Source: Arthrobacter sp. fls2-241-R2A-200
GTDB taxonomy: Bacteria; Actinomycetota; Actinomycetes; Actinomycetales; Micrococcaceae
Assembly: GCF_030209745.1 (NCBI RefSeq)
Contig: NZ_JARVRJ010000003.1
Coordinates: 163,550-227,549 of the forward strand
Reading direction: 5' to 3'
DNA length: 64,000 nucleotides
Part shown: positions 17,866 to 27,293 of the stretch, in pieces
How positions within the stretch are numbered: the first letter of the stretch is position 1
Layout of the letters: every line of letters starts with the position of its first letter
Position numbers and translations under genes: made by a program
The notes under the pieces: generated by a model
Told to the model about the DNA's origin: nothing
What the model saw: only the letters and a program-made list of their open reading frames with translations
The model's database searches: none

Positions 17866-19080
17866 CTAAGCGAGCTTGGCAGCCAACAGGAACTCAAAGG
17901 GTGATTCGATGACCGAACGAATGACCTGGCCAGCTGCGCCCAGGAGCGTTCCGGAGTGCTCCAGCCCGGATACGGTGAGGTTCTTGGGATCCAGAAGCCC
18001 CGGAGCGTGTCGCTCGAGGCTACCGGCCAGCGCGGGCATCAGCCACTGTCCCAACACCGCAAAATGGCCTCCGAGGACGATCGCCTGCACATCCATCAGG
18101 CGGGCAGCAGAGGCGAGCGCCACGCCCAAGTACCGGCCGGCGTCGTCCACTGCCTTGGACGCAGCCGGGGTTCCGTCGTCAAGGGCGCGCAGCAGCAGCT
18201 CGGTCCGTTCCTTGAAGGAGCCTTCGGCGATGCCGGCAGCTTGGAAGATGGCCTCTTGGCCTGCAAAGGTTTCCAGGCAGCCGGCGCCTCCGCAGGAACA
18301 GGGCGGCCCATCCGGGTGAACCACCATATGCCCGAGCTCGCCCGCATTGCCGCCGGGGCCCGTGTAAAGCTCGGACCCGATGACGACTCCCCCACCGACC
18401 CCAACCTCGCCCGAGACATAAAGGAAGTCCGGCCGCCCCCCGCCGTACCAAAGCTCGCCGAGCGCGGCGCTATTGGCCTCATTGGACAACCTGACACCCA
18501 GGGGCGCACCGTCCAACAAGGCCTGGGGATCCAATCTTTCGTACTGCCAGTGCAAGTTGGGGGCTGACAGGACGATGCCGCGTTGCTCATCCACAAGGCC
18601 AGGCACGGCGAGACCGCCTCCCATGATGCTGATGCCTTCGGCGTCGGCGGCCGCCCTTGCCTCGGCTGCCAATCCGGCCAGACGGGCCATGACAGCGTCT
18701 GGAGCCAGCCCGCGGTTCCGTGATTCGATGCTGGCTGAAAACCTGAGGTTTCCTGCAAGGTCCACCAAGCCGACCGACAAGTAATCCACATTGATCTCCA
18801 TGCCCACCACGCCCCGTCGGGAACTGAGCTCAAGGCCTTGCCCTGGGCGCCCACGCTCGCCGTCGCGGTAGAGGCCTACCTCCGCGACCAGTCCGGATTC
18901 GACGAGGTCCGCGACAAGGCTGGACACTGCGGCCTTGGTCAGCCCCGTTCCGGCGGCTAACTGCGCCCGGCTTGGCTTCGAATCGCCCGTGCGGGCAATG
19001 GAGTCCAGCACCAATGACAGGTTTCGACGGCGGACGTCCCCCACCCGGCCGGGCGCATTGGGCGCTGCTGGTTCATTCAC
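17866..19080 (-). CDS. xylR: ROK-family transcriptional repressor of xylose genes (XylR-type)
   Basis: This 404-residue regulator has an N-terminal winged helix (VRRRNLSLVLDSIARTGDSKPSRAQLAAGTGLTKAAVSSLVADLVESGLV, residues ~16-65) and a C-terminal sugar-kinase-like ROK domain. The domain carries GELGHMVVHPDGPPCSCGGAGCLETFAG, which matches the zinc-binding CxCGxxGCxE motif and the ligand histidine. Start GTG 19080 has AAGGAGGGTG upstream. It is divergent from xylA across a 185-bp gap that contains a strong promoter overlapped by an inverted repeat, the classical arrangement of xylR/xylA. It should release the DNA on xylose binding. The specificity is inferred from the neighbour. Confidence 0.92.
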   Translation of the reverse strand: MNEPAAPNAPGRVGDVRRRNLSLVLDSIARTGDSKPSRAQLAAGTGLTKAAVSSLVADLVESGLVAEVGLYRDGERGRPGQGLELSSRRGVVGMEINVDYLSVGLVDLAGNLRFSASIESRNRGLAPDAVMARLAGLAAEARAAADAEGISIMGGGLAVPGLVDEQRGIVLSAPNLHWQYERLDPQALLDGAPLGVRLSNEANSAALGELWYGGGRPDFLYVSGEVGVGGGVVIGSELYTGPGGNAGELGHMVVHPDGPPCSCGGAGCLETFAGQEAIFQAAGIAEGSFKERTELLLRALDDGTPAASKAVDDAGRYLGVALASAARLMDVQAIVLGGHFAVLGQWLMPALAGSLERHAPGLLDPKNLTVSGLEHSGTLLGAAGQVIRSVIESPFEFLLAAKLA

Positions 19081-19173
19081 GGCGCACCCTCCTTGCTGTT
19101 AGCACGATCCGGACGTTCGCATGCTCGGCTGTTCCGGCGCGCTTGGCTGTTTCGGCGATGTGGTCATCGCCTA

Positions 19174-19203
19174 TTGACCATGATCCATTATCAGCCATAT
19201 AGT
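19174..19203 (+). promoter_or_regulatory. xylA promoter
   Basis: TTGACC (19174-19179), an 18-bp spacer and TATAGT (19198-19203). The start of transcription would be near 19210, leaving a ~56-nt leader to the xylA ATG at 19266, which has AAAGGAG as its ribosome site. Confidence 0.8.
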
Positions 19204-19218
19204 TCAGATTGAAAACTA
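19200..19218. promoter_or_regulatory. Probable XylR (ROK) operator over the xylA -10 and start site
   Basis: TAGTT (19200-19204), 9 nt, then AACTA (19214-19218) is an inverted repeat that covers the end of the -10 box and the transcription start. TTAGTT/AACTAA half-sites are typical of ROK/XylR operators. The position would block RNA polymerase. A 13-bp direct repeat GGCTGTT(C/T)CGGCG (19127-19139 and 19145-19157) further upstream may be a second site. Confidence 0.6.
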
Positions 19219-19265
19219 AATCCCAAGGTTTTTCACCCTTCCCCTGCTTTGCAAAGGAGCAATTC

Positions 19266-20453
19266 ATGTCCCCGCAGCCAACCCCGCAGGATCGCTTCAC
19301 TTTCGGCCTCTGGACCGTCGGCTGGACCGGTGCGGATCCCTTCGGTGTCGCCACCCGAGCCGCTTTGGATCCAGTGGAAGCCGTCCACAAGCTGAGCGAA
19401 CTCGGTGCTTACGGCATCACTTTCCACGACAACGACCTCATTCCGTTTGATGCCAGCGCGTCCGAACGCGACCTTATCCTCAAGAACTTCAAGGGTGCGT
19501 TGGCGGAGACGGGCCTGAAAGTTCCCATGGTCACCACTAACCTGTTCAGCCACCCGGTGTTCAAGGACGGCGGTTTCACGTCGAACGACCGCTCGGTTCG
19601 GCGCTTCGCACTCAGCAAAATCCTGCGGAACATCGACTTGGCAGCAGAGCTTGGTGCAGACACCTTCGTCATGTGGGGCGGCCGCGAAGGCAGCGAATAT
19701 GACGGGTCCAAGGATCTCTCTGCCGCCCTGGACCGGATGCGGGAAGGCGTTGACACCGCCGCTGGCTACATCAAGGAAAAGGGCTACGGCCTGAGGATTG
19801 CCCTTGAACCGAAGCCGAACGAGCCCCGTGGTGATATCTTCCTGCCCACCGTCGGCCACGGCCTTGCGTTCATCGCCCAGCTGGAACACGGAGACATCGT
19901 CGGCCTGAACCCCGAGACCGGCCACGAGCAGATGGCGGGGCTGAACTTCACCCACGGCATTGCCCAGGCCCTGTGGGCGGGCAAGCTCTTCCACATCGAC
20001 CTCAATGGCCAGCGCGGCATCAAATACGATCAGGACCTTGTGTTCGGCCACGGCGATCTCACCAGCGCCTTCTTCACCGTGGACCTGCTCGAAAACGGCT
20101 TCCCCAATGGCGGACCTAAGTACGATGGTCCCCGCCACTTCGACTACAAGCCCTCGCGCACGGATGGTTACGACGGCGTGTGGGAATCCGCCAAGGCGAA
20201 CATGTCCATGTATCTCCTCCTGAAGGAACGCGCCCTGGCATTCCGCGCCGATTCGGACGTCCAGGAAGCCCTCGCCGCATCTGGCGTCTTCGAACTGGGC
20301 GAACCCACGCTGAACGCCGGGGAGACCACGGCGGACCTGCTTGCAGACGCCAGCGCCTTCGACACGTTCGACGCCGACAAGGCCGCCGAACGTTCGTTCG
20401 CCTTTGTGCGCCTCAACCAGCTGGCCATCGAGCACCTGCTCGGCGCCCGCTAA
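19266..20453 (+). CDS. xylA: Xylose isomerase
   Basis: Converts D-xylose to D-xylulose, the first cytoplasmic step of xylose use. ATG 19266 with AAAGGAG gives 395 residues, the length of the compact actinobacterial (class I) xylose isomerases. Signatures: [34 protein letters not shown] (His of the active site), [35 protein letters not shown] (metal-binding glutamate), [16 protein letters not shown] and [18 protein letters not shown] (metal ligands D and H). It is followed by xylB after an 81-bp gap containing a perfect 13-bp hairpin, and it is regulated by the divergent ROK repressor. Confidence 0.98.
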   Translation: MSPQPTPQDRFTFGLWTVGWTGADPFGVATRAALDPVEAVHKLSELGAYGITFHDNDLIPFDASASERDLILKNFKGALAETGLKVPMVTTNLFSHPVFKDGGFTSNDRSVRRFALSKILRNIDLAAELGADTFVMWGGREGSEYDGSKDLSAALDRMREGVDTAAGYIKEKGYGLRIALEPKPNEPRGDIFLPTVGHGLAFIAQLEHGDIVGLNPETGHEQMAGLNFTHGIAQALWAGKLFHIDLNGQRGIKYDQDLVFGHGDLTSAFFTVDLLENGFPNGGPKYDGPRHFDYKPSRTDGYDGVWESAKANMSMYLLLKERALAFRADSDVQEALAASGVFELGEPTLNAGETTADLLADASAFDTFDADKAAERSFAFVRLNQLAIEHLLGAR

Positions 20454-20472
20454 ACCACACCCCACCCTCACG

Positions 20473-20516
20473 CCGTCACCGGCCGCGCCAACTTCACCCG
20501 GCACGGCCGGTGACGG
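20473..20516 (+). terminator. Hairpin between xylA and xylB (attenuator or stabiliser)
   Basis: CCGTCACCGGCCG (20473-20485) pairs perfectly with CGGCCGGTGACGG (20504-20516) around an 18-nt loop. There is no T-run after it, so read-through into xylB is likely. It may lower xylB expression or protect the 3' end of xylA mRNA. Confidence 0.6.
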
Positions 20517-20534
20517 TCCGCCAAAGGAAAATTC

Positions 20535-21965
20535 ATGCCCCTTGTAGCAGGAATCGACAGCAGCACACAGTCCTGCAAAGTCGTCATCCGGGACTCTGAC
20601 ACCGGTGCCCTGGTGCGTCAGGGCCGGGCTTCCCATCCCGACGGCACAGAGATCCACCCGGATCACTGGTGGACCGCCCTGCAGGAAGCCATTTCCCAGG
20701 CGGGCGGCCTGGACGACGTCGAGGCCGTTTCAGTGGGCGGCCAGCAGCACGGCATGGTGTGCCTGGACGAGTCCGGCGAGGTAGTCAGGCCCGCCCTGCT
20801 ATGGAACGACACCCGATCGGCAGGCGACGCCGAAGAATTGATAGTGGAGGCCGGGAACGGCAACGCCAAGGCTGGGGCCGAGCATTGGGCGGCCAGGACA
20901 GGGACAGTGCCCGTAGCTTCCTTGACGGCCACGAAACTCCGGTGGCTTGCGCGCCACGAGCCGGAGAACGCAGCCCGGACCGCCGCAGTATGCCTCCCCC
21001 ACGATTGGCTCTCCTGGCGGCTCGCTGGCCACGGACCTGGCACTGGGCCGTCGTCGCTGGGCCTCCTCCGGACTGATCGTTCGGACGCCTCAGGAACGGG
21101 CTACCATGCGGCTTCTTCGGGCGAGTACCTACCCCAGGTCCTCGAAAGCACACTCGGACACGTGCCGGCGCTGCCCACCGTTGCGGGGCCGTTGGACGTT
21201 GCCGGGAAAATGCCGTCCGGTGCACTGATAGGGCCAGGCGCCGGGGACAACGCTGCCGCAGCTCTGGGCGTGAGCGCGGGCGTTGGCGATGTCGTGATTT
21301 CCATCGGCACCTCGGGGACAGTGTTCGCTGTATCCGATGTTCCTTCAAAGGATGCGACCGGATTGGTGGCAGGTTTCGCTGACGCCACCGGCCATTACTT
21401 GCCACTGGCCTGCACGCTCAACGCCACCCGGGTGTTTGATGCGACAGCGGCACTGCTGGGCGTGGACCTGCCCGAACTCAGCGAGCTGGCGTTGACCGCC
21501 CCGGAGGGAGCAGAGGGGCTGACACTCATCCCCTATTTCGAGGGAGAGAGGACACCGAACCTGCCGAACGCAACCGGCTCCTTGCACGGCATCACACTCT
21601 CTAATTACACACGGGCCAACCTTGCCCGGGCCGCCGTCGAGGGCGTGGTCTGTTCCTTGGCGGACGGGCTGGCCGCGTTGCAGGCCCAGGGGGTCTCGGC
21701 GCGTCGCGTCGTCCTGGTGGGCGGCGGGGCCCAATCACCGGCAGTGCAGCATGTTGCTGCGACCGCCTTCCAATTGCCGGTATTCGTTCCTGAACCCGGC
21801 GAGTACGTTGCGAATGGAGCGGCACGCCAGGCTGCCGGCGTTCTCGAAGGCCGGTTCCCCGAATGGCCCATCGAGGGCACGGAAGTAGTGCCGGCGCCCG
21901 CGGATGGGCCTGCCCCTTTCCTGACGAGGTATCGGCAGTGTGCCACTCGCGCAGCGATGAGCTGA
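20535..21965 (+). CDS. xylB: Xylulokinase
   Basis: Phosphorylates D-xylulose to xylulose 5-phosphate, feeding the pentose phosphate pathway. It is a 476-residue FGGY-family kinase with both halves of the actin-like fold. The N-terminal half has [30 protein letters not shown] (substrate contact) and [15 protein letters not shown]. The C-terminal half has [32 protein letters not shown] (ATP site) and [17 protein letters not shown]. The ATG at 20535 has AAAGGA upstream. It is the second gene of the xylAB unit. The xylose transporter is not in this window. Confidence 0.96.
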   Translation: MPLVAGIDSSTQSCKVVIRDSDTGALVRQGRASHPDGTEIHPDHWWTALQEAISQAGGLDDVEAVSVGGQQHGMVCLDESGEVVRPALLWNDTRSAGDAEELIVEAGNGNAKAGAEHWAARTGTVPVASLTATKLRWLARHEPENAARTAAVCLPHDWLSWRLAGHGPGTGPSSLGLLRTDRSDASGTGYHAASSGEYLPQVLESTLGHVPALPTVAGPLDVAGKMPSGALIGPGAGDNAAAALGVSAGVGDVVISIGTSGTVFAVSDVPSKDATGLVAGFADATGHYLPLACTLNATRVFDATAALLGVDLPELSELALTAPEGAEGLTLIPYFEGERTPNLPNATGSLHGITLSNYTRANLARAAVEGVVCSLADGLAALQAQGVSARRVVLVGGGAQSPAVQHVAATAFQLPVFVPEPGEYVANGAARQAAGVLEGRFPEWPIEGTEVVPAPADGPAPFLTRYRQCATRAAMS

Positions 21966-21982
21966 TCGGCGTCGCCAGTGCT

Positions 21983-21988
21983 CTATCG
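21983..21988 (+). promoter_or_regulatory. -10 box of the LacI-type regulator gene (leaderless arrangement)
   Basis: TATCGT lies exactly 7 nt before the GTG at 21996, and no ribosome site is visible. This supports GTG 21996, rather than the in-frame GTG at 21978, as the true start. The box is immediately downstream of the xylB stop. Confidence 0.45.
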
Positions 21989-21995
21989 TGACAGG

Positions 21996-23018
21996 GTGAG
22001 CACTGAACAATCCGCACAAGGCCGGCCACCCGTGATGGAGGATGTTGCCCGCGTGGCCGGCGTCTCCCACCAGACCGTGTCCCGGGTGCTCAACAACCAT
22101 CCCAACGTCAGCTCCACCACACGTGAGCGCGTGGAACAAGCCATCACTGAGCTCGGATATCGGCGAAACACTGCCGCGCGGAGCCTGGTGACGCGGCGCT
22201 CCCAAACCATAGGCGTCCTAGGAAGCGAAATGGCCCAGTATGGTCCTTCCCGCACCCTCCTTGGTGTCCAGCAGGCGGCGAGGGACTCCGGATATTTCGT
22301 CAGCATCGCCAGCTTGCGGGAGGTAACACCGGCTTCCATCAAAGACGCGATCGCCCATTTCATGGATCAGGGCGTGGATGGGATCGTGGTGATCGTTCCG
22401 CACCCGGGCACTTTTGAGGTCCTCCAGGATGTGACCGCGCATGTGCCGCTCGTTGCCGTGGGCTCAGCCGGAGATGAACGCCTCAGCGGAGCCATGGTTA
22501 ACCAACGCCAAGGGGCGCGCCTGGCCGTAGAGCACCTTGTGGAGCTGGGACACACCCGGATTGGGCACCTCTCCGGTCCCGCCGATTGGATCGACGCGGC
22601 AGCTCGGATCGACGGTTGGCGGGATGCCGTGACCGAAGCGGGCCTGGAACCCGGCGCCATGATCGAAGGCGATTGGAGCGCCGAATGCGGCTACCGGGCG
22701 GGTTTGAGTATCGCGCAGGAGCGGACTGTGACGGCGCTTTTCGTAGCCAATGACCAAATGGCGTTGGGCGTCCTGCGTGCCTTCCACGAGTCAGGTGTGC
22801 AGGTACCGTCCGACATCAGCGTTGTGGGCTTCGACGATCAACCTGAATCGGCCTACTTCATCCCGCCGCTGACCACGGTTGCCCAGGACTTCGAAGAACT
22901 GGGGCGCAGGTCCATCGACTTACTGGTGGAACGACTCGAGGGCGGGGACCCTCGGCCGGCAGTCACGGTGGAGCCCTACTTGGTGGTCCGTTCCACCACG
23001 GCGACGTTCTCGAATTAA
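21996..23018 (+). CDS. araR: LacI-family transcriptional regulator, probable AraR
   Basis: This repressor of ~340 residues has an N-terminal LacI helix-turn-helix and hinge (PPVMEDVARVAGVSHQTVSRVLNNHPNVSSTTRERVEQAITELGYRRNTAARSL) and a periplasmic-binding-protein-like effector domain (~residues 65-330, including DWSAECGYRAGLSI and ALFVANDQMALGVLRAF). A near-perfect LacI-type operator (TTGTGAGC-GCTAACAA) lies 65 bp downstream, over the araB promoter, so this is almost certainly the arabinose repressor. LacI-type AraR is known in corynebacteria. L-arabinose or a related sugar as effector is inferred. The alternative start is GTG 21978. Confidence 0.9.
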   Translation: MSTEQSAQGRPPVMEDVARVAGVSHQTVSRVLNNHPNVSSTTRERVEQAITELGYRRNTAARSLVTRRSQTIGVLGSEMAQYGPSRTLLGVQQAARDSGYFVSIASLREVTPASIKDAIAHFMDQGVDGIVVIVPHPGTFEVLQDVTAHVPLVAVGSAGDERLSGAMVNQRQGARLAVEHLVELGHTRIGHLSGPADWIDAAARIDGWRDAVTEAGLEPGAMIEGDWSAECGYRAGLSIAQERTVTALFVANDQMALGVLRAFHESGVQVPSDISVVGFDDQPESAYFIPPLTTVAQDFEELGRRSIDLLVERLEGGDPRPAVTVEPYLVVRSTTATFSN

Positions 23019-23059
23019 GTAGCCCCGCGCCACACCGGCGTCGCAAGCAACCCTGACCG

Positions 23060-23100
23060 AAGAGCCCGCTCTTGACATCAAAGTTGTGAGCGCTAACAAT
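23060..23100 (+). promoter_or_regulatory. araBDA promoter with LacI-type operator and a second palindrome
   Basis: A consensus -35 TTGACA (23072-23077) and a -10 AACAAT (23095-23100) are separated by 17 bp. The 16-bp palindrome TTGTGAGC-GCTAACAA (23084-23099, one mismatch, central CG) is a textbook LacI-family operator lying between and over these boxes. A second palindrome, AAGAGC-CC-GCTCTT (23060-23073), touches the -35 box and could bind another factor. Confidence 0.8.
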
Positions 23101-23171
23101 TGCATCAGACCTAGTGTAGTTTCCCACCCCAACCCCCGGCAATGAGGCCCTGGCCAGCCGGATGGAGACCC

Positions 23172-24983
23172 ATGAATACCTTTGAAAACCTCCCGCTTGA
23201 CCAGCAATATGTGATTGGCGTGGATTACGGGACGCTGTCCGGACGCGCCGTCGTGGTACGGGTCTCGGACGGCGCCGAACTCGGCAGCGGTGTGTTCGAG
23301 TACCCGCACGCCGTCGTGACTGAAAAGCTCCCCGGTACCGGCCGGCGGCTCCCGGCCGACTGGGCCCTGCAAGTACCCGACGATTACCGCGACGTTCTCC
23401 GCAACGCGGTCCCGGCCGCCGTCGTCGACGCTGGAATTGACCCCGCCGCGGTGGTGGGCATCGCTACCGACTTCACCGCATGCACCATGGTTCCGACGAC
23501 GGCCGACGGCACGCCGCTGAACGAACTGGAACGCTTCGCGGACCGTCCGCACGCGTTCGTGAAGCTCTGGCGCCACCACGCAGCTCAGCCGCAGGCCGAC
23601 CGGATCAACCAGCTCGCCGAGGAACGCGGCGAGTCGTGGCTCCCCCGCTACGGTGGCCTGATTTCCTCCGAATGGGAGTTCGCCAAAGGCCTGCAGCTCC
23701 TCGAAGAGGATCCGGAAGTCTACGGGGCCATGGACCACTGGGTGGAGGCAGCAGACTGGATCGTCTGGCAGTTGTGTGGAAGCTATGTGCGCAATGCGTG
23801 CACGGCTGGCTACAAAGGCATCTACCAAGACGGTCATTACCCGTCGGACGATTTTTTGACGGCCCTCAACCCGGATTTCAAGGACTTTGTCAGCGCGAAA
23901 CTCGAACACACCATCGGCCGCTTGGGTGACGCGGCCGGCTACTTGACCGAAGAAGCAGCCGCGTGGACGGGTCTTCCTGCTGGAATCGCGGTAGCCGTGG
24001 GCAACGTGGACGCCCACGTCAGCGCCCCGGCGGCCAACGCAGTGGAGCCCGGGCAACTGGTCGCGATCATGGGCACATCCACCTGCCATGTGATGAACGG
24101 CGACGTCCTGCGTGAGGTTCCGGGCATGTGCGGCGTTGTCGACGGCGGCATCGTGGACGGGCTGTGGGGTTACGAAGCCGGCCAATCCGGCGTCGGGGAC
24201 ATCTTCGGTTGGTTTACGAAGAACGGAGTCCCGCCCCAGTACCACCAGGCCGCCGCCGAACAGGGCCAGGGCATCCACGAATACTTGACCGAACTCGCCC
24301 AGAGGCAAGCAATCGGGGAGCACGGCCTGATCGCCTTGGACTGGCACTCAGGCAACCGCTCGGTGATGGTTGACCACGAGCTGTCCGGAGTGTTGGTGGG
24401 GCAAACACTGGCCACTAAGCCCGAAGACACCTACCGCGCCCTGCTGGAAGCCACGGCATTCGGGACGCGCACCATCGTGGATGCCTTCCGCGACTCCGGC
24501 GTCCCGGTGAAGGAGTTCATCGTGGCCGGTGGACTCCTGAAGAACAAGTTCCTGATGCAGATCTACTCGGACGTCACCGGGCTGCAGCTATCCACCATCG
24601 GATCCGAACAAGGCCCTGCCCTCGGCTCTGCCATCCACGCCGCAGTGGCCGCCGGGAAGTACCAGGACATCAGGGAAGCCGCTGCGTCCATGTCCGCTGC
24701 ACCGGGAGCTGTGTACACGCCCATCCCCGAAAATGTCGCGGCTTACGAGGTCTTGTTCCAGGAATACCAAGCCCTGCACGACTACTTCGGCCGCGGGGAG
24801 AACAACGTTATGCACCGCCTCAAGGCAATCCAGCGCACAGCAATCCAAGGGGCGGCACTCGACCGCGCTGCATCTAACAACCCAGCATCTAACAGCTCAG
24901 GACCTGGCAGCTCAGCATCCGGCAGCTCAGCATCCGGCAGCTCAGGGGACCAAGTCAACTCCTTGGAAGGAGCCACCAAATGA
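23172..24983 (+). CDS. araB: Ribulokinase
   Basis: Phosphorylates L-ribulose to L-ribulose 5-phosphate in arabinose catabolism. ATG 23172 (MNTFENLPLDQQYVIGVDYG) has GGAG 6 nt upstream and is preferred over ATG 23142. It is an FGGY kinase of 603 residues with GVDYGTLSGRAVVVRV, VVGIATDFTACTMVPTTADGTPLN, MGTSTCHVMNG (phosphate site) and EFIVAGGLLKNKFLMQIYSDVTG. Typical AraB ends near HDYFGRGENNVMHRLKAIQ. Here ~45 extra residues follow, a Ser/Gly/Ala-rich tail encoded by 15-bp tandem repeats, which run up to the overlap with araD (ATGA). The catalytic parts look intact. Confidence 0.97.
   Translation: MNTFENLPLDQQYVIGVDYGTLSGRAVVVRVSDGAELGSGVFEYPHAVVTEKLPGTGRRLPADWALQVPDDYRDVLRNAVPAAVVDAGIDPAAVVGIATDFTACTMVPTTADGTPLNELERFADRPHAFVKLWRHHAAQPQADRINQLAEERGESWLPRYGGLISSEWEFAKGLQLLEEDPEVYGAMDHWVEAADWIVWQLCGSYVRNACTAGYKGIYQDGHYPSDDFLTALNPDFKDFVSAKLEHTIGRLGDAAGYLTEEAAAWTGLPAGIAVAVGNVDAHVSAPAANAVEPGQLVAIMGTSTCHVMNGDVLREVPGMCGVVDGGIVDGLWGYEAGQSGVGDIFGWFTKNGVPPQYHQAAAEQGQGIHEYLTELAQRQAIGEHGLIALDWHSGNRSVMVDHELSGVLVGQTLATKPEDTYRALLEATAFGTRTIVDAFRDSGVPVKEFIVAGGLLKNKFLMQIYSDVTGLQLSTIGSEQGPALGSAIHAAVAAGKYQDIREAAASMSAAPGAVYTPIPENVAAYEVLFQEYQALHDYFGRGENNVMHRLKAIQRTAIQGAALDRAASNNPASNSSGPGSSASGSSASGSSGDQVNSLEGATK
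24878..24952. repeat. 15-bp degenerate tandem repeat, about five units, at the 3' end of araB
   Basis: The units follow CAGCTCAGCATCCGG; two adjacent ones (24908-24922 and 24923-24937) are identical and the outer ones diverge. They encode an S-S-x-S-G type tail on ribulokinase and stay in frame. Confidence 0.9.
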
Positions 24984-25687
24984 GCGCGTTGCTGGACACC
25001 ATCGCAAGGGTGCGCAAAGAAGTTTGCGAGCTTCACGCCGAACTGACGCGTTACGAGCTCGTGGTCTGGACGGCAGGGAACGTTTCCGCCCGGATCCCGG
25101 GACACGACCTGATGGTCATCAAACCCTCGGGCATCTCCTACGCGGAGCTCACCCCGGAATCGATGGTTGTCACCGACCTCTACGGCACCCCTGTCCGCGG
25201 CATCAACACGGGCAGCAACGGCACTGTGGATTGGGGAAACCCGGACCTGTCGCCGTCCTCGGACACAGCGGCGCATGCCTACGTTTACCGGCACATGCCC
25301 GAGGTTGGCGGCGTGGTCCACACGCACTCGACCTATGCCACAGCGTGGGCGGCCCGGGGAGAAGAAATCCCGTGCGTACTCACCATGATGGGCGACGAAT
25401 TTGGTGGGCCCATCCCGGTGGGACCGTTTGCGTTGATCGGAGACGACTCGATCGGCCAGGGCATCGTGGCAACACTTAAGGGCTCCAACTCCCCCGCTGT
25501 ACTTATGCAAAACCACGGCCCATTCACCATTGGCAAGGACGCCCGCGCCGCCGTCAAAGCCGCCGTGATGTGCGAGGAAGTGGCCAAGACAGTGCACGTA
25601 TCACGCCAACTCGGCGATCCGCTACCGATCAATCAAGCCCAGATCGAGTCCCTGTACGACCGCTACCAAAACGTCTACGGCCGCTAG
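24980..25687 (+). CDS. araD: L-ribulose-5-phosphate 4-epimerase
   Basis: Converts L-ribulose 5-phosphate to D-xylulose 5-phosphate, linking arabinose to the pentose phosphate pathway. It is a 235-residue class II aldolase-fold enzyme: [38 protein letters not shown] (substrate and phosphate binding), [33 protein letters not shown] (zinc-ligand histidines) and [29 protein letters not shown] (third histidine). The start ATG overlaps the araB stop by 4 bp, so the two are translationally coupled. Its product, xylulose 5-phosphate, is also the product of xylB upstream. Confidence 0.97.
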   Translation: MSALLDTIARVRKEVCELHAELTRYELVVWTAGNVSARIPGHDLMVIKPSGISYAELTPESMVVTDLYGTPVRGINTGSNGTVDWGNPDLSPSSDTAAHAYVYRHMPEVGGVVHTHSTYATAWAARGEEIPCVLTMMGDEFGGPIPVGPFALIGDDSIGQGIVATLKGSNSPAVLMQNHGPFTIGKDARAAVKAAVMCEEVAKTVHVSRQLGDPLPINQAQIESLYDRYQNVYGR

Positions 25688-25763
25688 CGCACTGAAGAAA
25701 CCAACACTGAACAGCCAGCAACGGTACAGCAAGCCGAACACCCCCACACTCCAGGAGCACCAC

Positions 25764-27293
25764 ATGCCCAACAAGACTGCCGCCAACAACACTTCGCTGG
25801 AGCAGTACGAAGTCTGGTTCCTCACCGGCAGCCAGCACCTCTACGGTGAGGATGTCCTTAAGCAAGTCGCAGCGCAGTCCCAAGAGATCGCCAATGCGTT
25901 GAACGCTGCCAGCGACGTACCGGTCAGGCTGGTCTGGAAGCCGGTCCTCACCGATTCCGATGCCATCCGCCGCACCGCGCTGGAAGCGAATTCAAACGAT
26001 GCCGTCATCGGCGTAACGGCGTGGATGCACACCTTCAGCCCGGCCAAGATGTGGATCCAAGGCTTGGACGCACTGCGCAAGCCGCTGCTGCACCTGCACA
26101 CCCAGGCCAACAGGGACTTGCCGTGGGCGGACATCGACTTCGACTTCATGAACCTCAATCAGGCGGCCCATGGTGACCGGGAATTCGGTTACATCCAGTC
26201 GCGCCTCGGCGTGCCGCGGAAGACAGTCGTCGGGCATGTCAGCAATCCGGACGTGGCCCGTCAAGTGGGCGCGTGGCAGCGCGCCTCCGCCGGATGGGCC
26301 GCCGTCCGCAGCCTGAAACTGACCCGCTTCGGTGACAACATGCGCAACGTCGCCGTCACCGAAGGCGACAAGACCGAGGCCGAGCTGCGCTTCGGCGTTT
26401 CGGTGAACACCTGGTCCGTCAACGAGCTCGCCGACGCCGTCCACGGCGCTGCAGAGTCCGACGTCGACGCCTTGGTCGCCGAGTACGAGCGCCTCTACGA
26501 CGTGGCTGACGAGCTAAAAGCAGGCGGTACCCGCCACGAATCGCTCCGCTACAGCGCGCGCATCGAACTCGGCCTGCGCAGCTTCCTCGAAGCGAACGGC
26601 TCGGCCGCGTTCACCACCTCCTTCGAGGACCTCGGTGAGTTGCGCCAGCTCCCCGGAATGGCCGTGCAGCGCCTCATGGCCGATGGATACGGATTCGGCG
26701 CCGAAGGGGACTGGAAGACCGCTATCCTGGTCCGCGCCGCGAAGGTCATGGGCTCGGGCCTGCCCGGCGGTGCCTCGCTCATGGAGGACTACACCTACCA
26801 TCTGGAGCCGGGCTCGGAGAAGATCCTCGGTGCCCACATGCTGGAGGTCTGCCCCTCCCTGACAGCGAAGAAGCCGCGCGTGGAGATCCACCCGCTGGGC
26901 ATCGGCGGCAAGGAAGATCCCGTCCGCATGGTGTTTGACACCGATGCCGGCCCCGGCGTCGTCGTCGCGCTGTCCGATATGCGCGATCGGTTCCGCTTGG
27001 TCGCGAACGTCGTGGACGTCGTCGACCTTGACCAGCCGCTCCCCAACCTGCCCGTGGCCCGAGCGCTCTGGGAGCCCAAACCCAACTTCTCCACCTCGGC
27101 CGCAGCGTGGCTGACCGCCGGTGCGGCACACCACACGGTGTTGTCAACGCAGGTGGGCCTGGAGGTGTTCGAGGACTTCGCCGAAATCGCAAAGACCGAA
27201 CTTCTCACCATTGATGAGGACACCACCATCAAACAGTTCAAAAAGGAACTCGCTTGGAACGCCGCCTACTACAAGCTGGCCGGCGGCCTGTGA
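25764..27293 (+). CDS. araA: L-arabinose isomerase
   Basis: Converts L-arabinose to L-ribulose, the first step of the pathway. It has 509 residues, the usual length. Signatures: [21 protein letters not shown] at the N-terminus, [97 protein letters not shown] (active-site glutamate region) and [20 protein letters not shown] precedes the ATG. It is the third gene of araBDA, with a 76-bp gap after araD, and its stop overlaps the start of the epimerase gene (GTGA). Confidence 0.98.
   Translation: MPNKTAANNTSLEQYEVWFLTGSQHLYGEDVLKQVAAQSQEIANALNAASDVPVRLVWKPVLTDSDAIRRTALEANSNDAVIGVTAWMHTFSPAKMWIQGLDALRKPLLHLHTQANRDLPWADIDFDFMNLNQAAHGDREFGYIQSRLGVPRKTVVGHVSNPDVARQVGAWQRASAGWAAVRSLKLTRFGDNMRNVAVTEGDKTEAELRFGVSVNTWSVNELADAVHGAAESDVDALVAEYERLYDVADELKAGGTRHESLRYSARIELGLRSFLEANGSAAFTTSFEDLGELRQLPGMAVQRLMADGYGFGAEGDWKTAILVRAAKVMGSGLPGGASLMEDYTYHLEPGSEKILGAHMLEVCPSLTAKKPRVEIHPLGIGGKEDPVRMVFDTDAGPGVVVALSDMRDRFRLVANVVDVVDLDQPLPNLPVARALWEPKPNFSTSAAAWLTAGAAHHTVLSTQVGLEVFEDFAEIAKTELLTIDEDTTIKQFKKELAWNAAYYKLAGGL

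Noticed and set aside
22920..24347. 475-codon open frame opposite araB.
   Set aside because: Antisense shadow of araB; no recognisable domain and no promoter or ribosome site.
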